A stretch of 5,423 bases of DNA, taken from positions 1 through 5,423 of the forward strand of contig VGXD01000159.1 in NCBI GenBank assembly GCA_016873525.1, in the 5' to 3' direction. Below the pieces are notes generated by a model. That model saw only the letters and a list, made by a program, of their open reading frames with translations. It did not search any database and was not told where the DNA came from. The position numbers and the translations under genes were made by a program. Positions 1-4,084 of this stretch are shown here, in pieces; the stretch's first letter is position 1, and each line of letters begins with the position of its first letter. This stretch comes from Nitrospira sp. (GTDB taxonomy: Bacteria > Nitrospirota > Nitrospiria > Nitrospirales > Nitrospiraceae).

Positions 1-748
1 CCGCGAAAGCCAGCCCCTTCACGTCGTAGATTCCGGCTGAAATCGTCTCCCCGTGACCGGGCAGGTCGATGCGAGACATGGTCTTCACGGTTGCCTCATC
101 CGACCAGCCTTGTTTTTGATAGTATCCTCGATAGTCCTGCTCGACAAGTTCGATCTCCGTCAACCACTGCACACTCTTCATGCCATAGACCCCCGGCACG
201 ATAATCCGAGCGGGAAAACCGTGGCCCTGCGGAAGAGGCGCCCCGTTCATCCTATAGGCCACCAGCACGTCTCCAACCAGAGCCCGTTCGATGGTAATGC
301 TGTCCGAATAGCCGTCCGCCGCCCTGAACACCACATCGTAGGCCTTGGAGTGTATTTCCGCCTCCACCAACAAAGCCTTCAACGGCACTCCCTCCCATGC
401 AGCGGTGCTGACGGCGTCCCCCGCAATCCTGTTGCCTATACATTCGAGCGTGACGATCTCGGAAACTCCGGGGCGAGCCAGCAGTTGGAGATAGCTCAAC
501 GTCAGGGGTTTCTCGACCAGCCCCTTCAGAGTCAGTGCCCAATCCCGCATGTCCACCGAAGGGGGGCTGCGGTAGGAGGTAACATAGAACTCTTCGTTCG
601 GAGTAATCGCAGGCGTCAGCCTGGCCGGAGCGCCGAAGAACTTGTCCAGCGCACCGCCCATCGCAGATTTCGGGAGTGGAATGGTTGAGGCCAAGGCAAA
701 CCCACCGGCAATTTTCAGGAAGTCCCGGCGCAGCAACCTCCGCATCAT
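1..748 (-). CDS. Tat-exported sulfite-oxidase-fold molybdopterin oxidoreductase (3' end beyond the left edge)
   Basis: This gene has no stop codon inside the window, and 249 residues are visible. I translated it by hand from ATG at 748. The N-terminus holds a near-perfect Tat signal (RRDFLK, residues 7-12) followed by a hydrophobic stretch, so the enzyme should be exported folded with its cofactor. The molybdopterin-binding domain spans roughly residues 45-210. TLECIGN places the molybdenum-ligand cysteine at Cys103, and the family signature GMKSVQWLTEIEL lies near residue 195. From about residue 225 a Mo-co dimerisation domain begins (SRIDLP). The family usually runs to about 370-400 residues, so roughly a third is missing. 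Where characterised sulfite oxidases have an F-x-R-N-H stretch supplying substrate-pocket Arg and His, this protein reads FYVTSY (residues 54-59), so sulfite as substrate is doubtful. It starts 12 bases after the thioredoxin-like gene, as the last visible operon member. Family assignment is firm; substrate and electron acceptor are unknown. Confidence 0.9.
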   Translation of the reverse strand, partial: MMRRLLRRDFLKIAGGFALASTIPLPKSAMGGALDKFFGAPARLTPAITPNEEFYVTSYRSPPSVDMRDWALTLKGLVEKPLTLSYLQLLARPGVSEIVTLECIGNRIAGDAVSTAAWEGVPLKALLVEAEIHSKAYDVVFRAADGYSDSITIERALVGDVLVAYRMNGAPLPQGHGFPARIIVPGVYGMKSVQWLTEIELVEQDYRGYYQKQGWSDEATVKTMSRIDLPGHGETISAGIYDVKGLAFA

Positions 749-755
749 GGAAATG

Positions 756-760
756 CCTCA
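756..760 (-). promoter_or_regulatory. Ribosome binding site for the left-edge molybdoenzyme
   Basis: The minus strand reads TGAGG here, 7 bases before the ATG at 748 and 10 before a second ATG at 745. Spacing favours 748. The site abuts the stop codon of the upstream thioredoxin-like gene (TAATGAGG), which suggests coupled translation. Confidence 0.6.
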
Positions 761-1276
761 TTAGGGTTCGGTCAAGAGGGAACGGATCACCCGCTCGGTT
801 TCCTGATGGCCCCCTTCGCCGACCCGCACGTAGCGGATCACCCCCTGTTTGTCGATCAGGTACAGGACCGGCCAGTAACGGTTGCCGTAACGGTTCCAGA
901 TGGCAAAGTCGTTGTCGATGGGGATCGCGTACGTGATGCCGTGCTCGTCCGCATAGCGCTTCACCTTCTCGACGTCGTGCTCATACTTGAATTCCGGCGA
1001 ATGGACGCCGATGACGACCAGTCCCTGATGCGCATACTTCTTGTGCCATGCCTTCACGTACGGCTCGACGTTCCGGCAGTTGTAACAGCCGAAGGTCCAG
1101 AACTCGACCAAGACCACCTTTCCCTGAAGATCGGCGACCGACTGAGGGCCGGAATTGATCCAGACGGAAGCAACGAAGTCCGGCGCCTTCATGCCGATGG
1201 CGGCCTGGAGCTGGGGCGCAGCCAACAGCAGCCCGACCATCGTGCCGATCAGCAGGGGCCGCTTGGATGCGGGCAT
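761..1276 (-). CDS. Exported thioredoxin-like (TlpA/redoxin-type) CxxC protein
   Basis: The 171-residue protein begins with a Sec signal (basic SKR, then a hydrophobic core to about residue 24, likely cut near LQA at 23-25), so it should act in the periplasm. The rest is a thioredoxin fold. KVVLVEFWTFGC leads into the redox motif C64-Y-N-C67, GLVVIGVHSPEF is the central strand with the insert typical of TlpA and peroxiredoxin-like proteins, and W135-P136 supplies the cis-proline opposite the active site. The motif context (FWTFGCYNC then PYVKAW) resembles the thioredoxin domain of DipZ-type proteins more than classic thioredoxin WCGPC. It probably exchanges thiols and disulfides on envelope proteins. 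No CcdA or DsbD partner is visible to keep it reduced. Its start overlaps the DUF3047 gene by 28 bases, and a perfect AAGGAGG supports it. Possible clients are the neighbouring DUF3047 protein or the molybdoenzymes; this is inference. Confidence 0.9.
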   Translation of the reverse strand: MPASKRPLLIGTMVGLLLAAPQLQAAIGMKAPDFVASVWINSGPQSVADLQGKVVLVEFWTFGCYNCRNVEPYVKAWHKKYAHQGLVVIGVHSPEFKYEHDVEKVKRYADEHGITYAIPIDNDFAIWNRYGNRYWPVLYLIDKQGVIRYVRVGEGGHQETERVIRSLLTEP

Positions 1277-2040
1277 ACAGACGCCTCCTTCTTGAACAGG
1301 ATATCGCCGTAATAGGCGGTCGCCGATTCCTTGGTATTGTCCGTGTCGGTCATGATGGCCACGCCGGAGATCAGCGGCGGCTCTTCGCCGAAGGCCTTCT
1401 TATAGTCTTCGTAGACGTTCCGCTGCTCCACCACCCACGTTCCGACTCCCGCGCCCCCGCTCCGCACCACGATCATCTTGGCAAAATCCGTGTAGGCGTT
1501 GTCGAGAATCGCGCCGAGGGGAGCCTTGGTGTCCCAGATGTAGTTGAGCGCGCCGATCGGAATGTCGCCGAACAGCAGGCGCCCGGCCTGGTACTTGGCC
1601 TGCTTGGAGAAACTGACCTTGTCCGAATCATACTCGAACGTGATGTAGAGCCGGGCCGGATAGTCATCCCCATCCTTCCGGGTCACGTTGCTTGTGCGGA
1701 GGAGGCTCTCGACCTTCCAGCGCCATTGGACGATCGGATGGTCTTTGAGGTCAATCCTGACCGGCTTGACGATTCCCGACGCAGCGGCCTTGCTGACCGC
1801 TTTGACAACGACCCTGTCTCCATCGTTGACGAGTGCATACGTCGTATGCCGCTCGATCTTTTTGAACGTGAGCGGCTTCCATCCGGTCGGCAGGCGCGGG
1901 CCTTCCGACTCCGCCGAAAACTTCCCCACCTCGAGGACGGACGGCGATTGAGCTTGGAGGGGTCCGGTTGTCGCCATGGCCAGCGCCAATCCAATCGCAA
2001 GGATGACATACACGTTACACCTCAAATCCCTGCGTACCAT
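1249..2040 (-). CDS. DUF3047 family protein, predicted exported
   Basis: This gene encodes 263 residues from ATG at 2040. A basic N-region (RRDLR), a hydrophobic core (about 10-23) and a likely cut after LQA (residue 30) point to Sec export. The mature part matches the DUF3047 pattern as I know it: WRWKV at 106-110, a KDGDDYPARLYITF block near 122-135, NYIWD in the middle, NVYEDYKKAFGEEPP at 208-222 and MTDTDNTKE near 230-238. No biochemical role is established for the family, and the predicted mostly beta composition gives no catalytic motif I can name. Two cysteines (256 and 263) form a C-terminal tail CPHPSGPC just past the domain, encoded where the gene overlaps the next one. They are the only cysteines in the mature chain. 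The start overlaps the upstream molybdoenzyme by 19 bases. A GTG at 2013 has a better-spaced GAGG but would leave a signal peptide without positive charges, so 2040 is preferred. The family call is solid; the start is less so. Confidence 0.85.
   Translation of the reverse strand: MVRRDLRCNVYVILAIGLALAMATTGPLQAQSPSVLEVGKFSAESEGPRLPTGWKPLTFKKIERHTTYALVNDGDRVVVKAVSKAAASGIVKPVRIDLKDHPIVQWRWKVESLLRTSNVTRKDGDDYPARLYITFEYDSDKVSFSKQAKYQAGRLLFGDIPIGALNYIWDTKAPLGAILDNAYTDFAKMIVVRSGGAGVGTWVVEQRNVYEDYKKAFGEEPPLISGVAIMTDTDNTKESATAYYGDILFKKEASVCPHPSGPC
1284..1290 (-). promoter_or_regulatory. Strong ribosome binding site for the thioredoxin-like gene
   Basis: The minus strand reads AAGGAGG, 7 bases before ATG at 1276. 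It lies inside the end of the DUF3047 coding sequence, so a full-strength site has been kept within an overlapping gene. It fixes the start of the thioredoxin-like protein. Confidence 0.8.
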
Positions 2041-2804
2041 TCGTAGCCCTGGTCCTCCCAATAGCCCCCCTTGCCGCCGGCGATGGACTCGAAGCTCTCG
2101 ACAAGCTCGATCCGCATGATGTACTTGGCCTGCTTGTAGCCAAGCTGTCGCTCAACCCGCAACCGGACCGGCGCGCCGTGTTGGATCGGGAGGGCCAGAT
2201 CGTTGATCTCGTAAGCCAGAATGGTCTGGGGGTGGTGGGCGTCCTCGAAATCGATGCTCTCATAGTAGGGTCGCCCATCCTCATCCGGGTCCGCGCAGTG
2301 AAAGACGATGTAGCGGGCCGAAGGCAGGGGCCGGACCCGCTCCAGCAACTCGCTGAGCTTGCCCCCCTTCCACTTCGCAATCGCGCTCCAGCCCTCCACG
2401 CAATCATGGCGCGTGATCTGAGTGCGCGAGGGAAGCGCGCGCAGCTCATCCAGTGACAAGCGGCTTGGGGTTTGCACCAAGCCGCCGATCTCCAGCTTCC
2501 AACCGGCAAATCCGTTTTTGGCCAAGGCCTGATACTCCTCGCTCTCCGGATCGCTCGTCCCGTTGGCCGGAAAGACCGGAGACAGATCATCGAGGGTGAA
2601 CTCCTTCGCCATGGCTTGCCGCGGCGACAGAACGCGCTGGGCCTCCTTGGTCACTTGCTCGGTTTTGCCGAGCAGCGCCTGGAACCAGTCGCTCCTGGAG
2701 AGGTTGTCACAGCCGGCCAGGAGCAAGAGGCCGGTTGCCTGGAAAGCCCGGCTCAGAAACCGTCGCCGATCAACCGTTGGGTTAGCGGCAGGCCTGCTCG
2801 TCAC
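2022..2804 (-). CDS. Tat-exported lipoprotein molybdopterin oxidoreductase (MsrP/sulfite-oxidase fold)
   Basis: The 260-residue protein starts at GTG 2804. The signal is double: a twin-arginine motif DRRRFL (residues 12-17) followed by a hydrophobic segment and the lipobox LLAGC, with Cys32 as the lipid-anchor site. Asp at +2 (D33) would favour inner-membrane retention if the E. coli sorting rule applies. The molybdenum domain follows: WKLEIGGLV near 102-110, then RHDCVEGWSAIAKWKG with the molybdenum-ligand Cys135, and HGAPVRLRVERQLGYKQAKYI in the last quarter. There is no C-terminal dimerisation domain, so the architecture is that of MsrP (YedY) and related enzymes rather than true sulfite oxidases. 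It overlaps the cytochrome b gene by 23 bases, so the two probably form a membrane complex passing electrons between quinone and substrate. Substrate is not shown by sequence; methionine sulfoxide or another S- or N-oxide is a reasonable guess. Confidence 0.93.
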   Translation of the reverse strand: MTSRPAANPTVDRRRFLSRAFQATGLLLLAGCDNLSRSDWFQALLGKTEQVTKEAQRVLSPRQAMAKEFTLDDLSPVFPANGTSDPESEEYQALAKNGFAGWKLEIGGLVQTPSRLSLDELRALPSRTQITRHDCVEGWSAIAKWKGGKLSELLERVRPLPSARYIVFHCADPDEDGRPYYESIDFEDAHHPQTILAYEINDLALPIQHGAPVRLRVERQLGYKQAKYIMRIELVESFESIAGGKGGYWEDQGYEWYAGI

Positions 2805-3591
2805 GGGTTCCTCCGTCTCGCTCGATGCGATACCAGCCGGTCAGCATGGATCGAAGATTGTTCACCAGGCCAGTGGTCGCCACCATGAACAGGTGCACCG
2901 CCATGAAACCGACGAACGAAAAACAGGCCAAAAAGTGGACGGCGCGGGCCGATTGCCGCCCGCCGAACAGGTCCGGCAGCCAAGGGAAGGCCGCGTCGAA
3001 CGCCGGCGACATGGACAAACCGGTCAAGACGATCAGGGGCCCCAGCCCGAATACCACGCCGGTGTAAGCCATCTTCTGCATCACGTTATAGCGCGTGGCC
3101 TCTTCGCCGGTCGGATGGCGGAAGGCAAGATGGTTCCGCACATCGCGCCCGATATTCCGCCAATCATTCCATTTCGGAAACAGGTCTCTCCAGAAATGCC
3201 GGCTGAAGAAGGCATGGAGCCCGAAGAGGAGCCCATTGACAACAAAGACCCAGGCGAAAAACAGGTGCCAGCGCCGCCCCATGGCGAGCCATTGTGGACC
3301 GGGAAGCGTGGCCCAGGAAGGAAAGCCTCGCCGGGTTTCCGAGGAGTAGCCAAGCAGGCCGGTCGTGTCGAACGGATGCCCCAAGACCGTCGTGATCCCC
3401 CTCCGCTCGCCGCTCTCCGTCATCACCGCCCGCATCGACAGGAGCGGACGATCGCGGTCAGACCGGTCCCCCCGGTAAAGGGCGGGATGCGCATTGAAAA
3501 TCTGCAACCCGCTCATGATCAGGATGAGCAGGCAGAGGACGTTGAGCCAGTGCCCCAGGCGAACAGGCAATGTGTGACGGTAGGTGCGCAT
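2782..3591 (-). CDS. Membrane cytochrome b (b561/COG4117-like), partner of the adjacent molybdoenzyme
   Basis: The protein is 269 residues from ATG at 3591. Four hydrophobic helices are visible at about 14-33, 108-129, 174-195 and 217-240. Histidines suited to binding two b haems sit in or next to them: H6 and H14, H109 and H126, H219 and H233. RHTLPVRLGHW at the start and the HFLACF to AVHLF pattern in the last helix are typical of the thiosulfate-reductase/Ni-Fe-hydrogenase cytochrome b group, which often lies beside a molybdopterin oxidoreductase. A hydrophilic loop of about 70 residues separates helices 1 and 2. It should pass electrons between the quinone pool and the lipoprotein molybdoenzyme downstream. 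The frame stays open upstream to 3711, but that extension crosses a strong hairpin and lacks membrane or signal character, while AAGGG lies 5 bases before ATG 3591. This is not the six-helix MsrQ (YedZ) type. It is the first gene of the five-gene operon. Confidence 0.9.
   Translation of the reverse strand: MRTYRHTLPVRLGHWLNVLCLLILIMSGLQIFNAHPALYRGDRSDRDRPLLSMRAVMTESGERRGITTVLGHPFDTTGLLGYSSETRRGFPSWATLPGPQWLAMGRRWHLFFAWVFVVNGLLFGLHAFFSRHFWRDLFPKWNDWRNIGRDVRNHLAFRHPTGEEATRYNVMQKMAYTGVVFGLGPLIVLTGLSMSPAFDAAFPWLPDLFGGRQSARAVHFLACFSFVGFMAVHLFMVATTGLVNNLRSMLTGWYRIERDGGTRDEQACR
2810..2814 (-). promoter_or_regulatory. Ribosome binding site that decides the GTG start at 2804
   Basis: The minus strand has GGAGG, 5 bases before GTG at 2804, inside the end of the cytochrome b gene. 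GTG at 2804 lies just upstream of the Tat motif, and the next in-frame ATG comes far past both Tat motif and lipobox (about residue 65), so this site supports the non-ATG start. Confidence 0.75.
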
Positions 3592-3758
3592 TCTAGCCCT
3601 TGGTCTCTCCCGGCTGGATTTTGTTACACCCGTGTCAGAGAAAACCGCCGTCAGTTCTGGAAACACAACGGCCTGCGGACTCGGCATAGGACGAGCGCAG
3701 GCCGTCGGCAAGCTACTGATGCCCCAGGGTTAAGGACGTGTGTGATTGGAGCTCGCCT
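3592..3758 (-). other. Control region upstream of the five-gene operon
   Basis: This 167-base gap separates the Met-rich peptide gene from the cytochrome b gene and is the longest non-coding stretch in the window. It contains one strong hairpin (3668-3705). Between the hairpin and the cytochrome start there are about 75 bases, enough for a promoter and leader, but I could not find a convincing -35/-10 pair. A small inverted repeat, ACAC-GG-GTGT, lies near 3628-3637 and could be a minor operator, though it is short enough to be chance. Confidence 0.45.
3668..3705 (-). terminator. Hairpin, possible intrinsic terminator of the Met-rich peptide gene
   Basis: Bases 3668-3677 (ACGGCCTGCG) and 3696-3705 are perfect 10-base inverted repeats. 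Inside them a second 4-base stem pairs 3680-3683 with 3692-3695 around an 8-base loop, leaving a 2-base bulge on one side. On the minus strand the stem is followed by TGTGTTTCC, a weak U-tract, so termination may be partial. It lies 53 bases past the stop of the Met-rich peptide gene and 77 bases before the cytochrome b start. It could instead be an attenuator or an mRNA-stabilising end. Confidence 0.5.
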
Positions 3759-3998
3759 TTACTTTCCCATTTCACCCATCTTCCCTTTCATCTCGCCCTT
3801 CTTGTTCTTCATCTCGTCGCCCATTTTGCCTTTCATCTCATCCTTCTTACCCTTCATGTCGTCGCCCATCTTATCCTTCATCTCGCCCTTCTCGCTCTTC
3901 ATCTCGCCCTTCATCTTGCCCATCTCATCGGCAAAGGCCATCGAGTTGAACCCGACCAGACACAGCACCGCAACAATCGCTGCCATCATCTTTTTCAT
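3759..3998 (-). CDS. Secreted Met/Lys-rich low-complexity repeat peptide (MXKDX/MrpX-like)
   Basis: The precursor has 79 residues. A Sec signal peptide (KK, then a hydrophobic core about 5-17) ends in AFA at 21-23, giving a mature peptide of 56 residues. By my count this holds 17 Lys, 12 Met, 11 Gly, 8 Glu, 6 Asp, 1 Ser and 1 Asn, and nothing else. It is built of imperfect 15-residue units such as KGEMKDKMGDDMKGK, with Met as the only bulky non-polar residue. This resembles the small secreted proteins called pentapeptide MXKDX repeat proteins, and functionally MrpX, the Met-rich hypochlorite-scavenging peptide of Azospira suillum. A role as methionine oxidant sink is inferred; soft-metal binding through Met or a charged envelope spacer are alternatives. 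The open frame extends to 4073, but the ATG at 3998 is chosen because it begins the signal peptide and has GGGGGAG just before it. It lies between the flavoprotein and the cytochrome/molybdoenzyme operon. Confidence 0.85.
   Translation of the reverse strand: MKKMMAAIVAVLCLVGFNSMAFADEMGKMKGEMKSEKGEMKDKMGDDMKGKKDEMKGKMGDEMKNKKGEMKGKMGEMGK
3762..3929 (-). repeat. Imperfect 45-base coding tandem repeats
   Basis: The mature part of the Met-rich peptide is encoded by imperfect tandem units of 45 bases (15 codons). The two clearest adjacent units, 3802-3846 and 3847-3891, match at 35 of 45 positions by my alignment. Diverged or shortened units flank them on both sides. Many differences are synonymous or swap Asp/Glu, Gly/Asp or Gly/Asn, which suggests growth by duplication followed by selection on the Met and Lys positions. 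Confidence 0.75.
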
Positions 3999-4084
3999 CG
4001 GTCTCCCCCTTTGTGTGAAGTTTGAACGCCCACGAGTGTCATGCGCCACGATGACCGGAACCTCCAGGCCCAATCAGGTTCGCT
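3999..4084 (-). other. Gap between flavoprotein and Met-rich peptide genes
   Basis: These 86 bases contain the ribosome binding site above and no convincing terminator hairpin. The flavoprotein and peptide genes may therefore share a transcript, though a separate promoter for the peptide cannot be excluded by eye. Confidence 0.4.
4003..4009 (-). promoter_or_regulatory. Ribosome binding site deciding the start of the Met-rich peptide
   Basis: The minus strand reads GGGGGAG, 4 bases before ATG at 3998. It places translation at the signal peptide and argues against the longer open frame that begins at 4073. Confidence 0.7.

Noticed and set aside
53..688. A 211-codon open frame on the plus strand
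   Set aside because: It is antisense to the left-edge molybdoenzyme, and no recognisable domain or ribosome binding site supports it.
252..761. A 169-codon open frame on the minus strand beginning at 761
   Set aside because: It is out of frame with the left-edge molybdoenzyme. The frame starting at 748 gives a Tat signal and the full family motifs, so this one is a shadow.
3615..3660. Possible sigma-70 promoter before the cytochrome b gene (CTGACG or CTGACA with TGTAAC)
   Set aside because: The spacings between the hexamers (about 20 bases, or too short) do not fit, and the -10 match is weak. A promoter here is likely but its position cannot be read by eye.
3592..3711. N-terminal extension of the cytochrome b to 3711
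   Set aside because: The extra 40 residues cross the hairpin, have no membrane or signal character, and the ribosome binding site and family-like N-terminus point to 3591.
3762..3929. CRISPR array or non-coding satellite in the repeat block
   Set aside because: The units adjoin without spacers, diverge mainly in ways that keep the reading frame, and encode a peptide with a signal sequence and ribosome binding site.
3999..4073. N-terminal extension of the Met-rich peptide to 4073
   Set aside because: It would bury the signal peptide behind 25 unrelated residues. GGGGGAG before ATG 3998 marks the true start.
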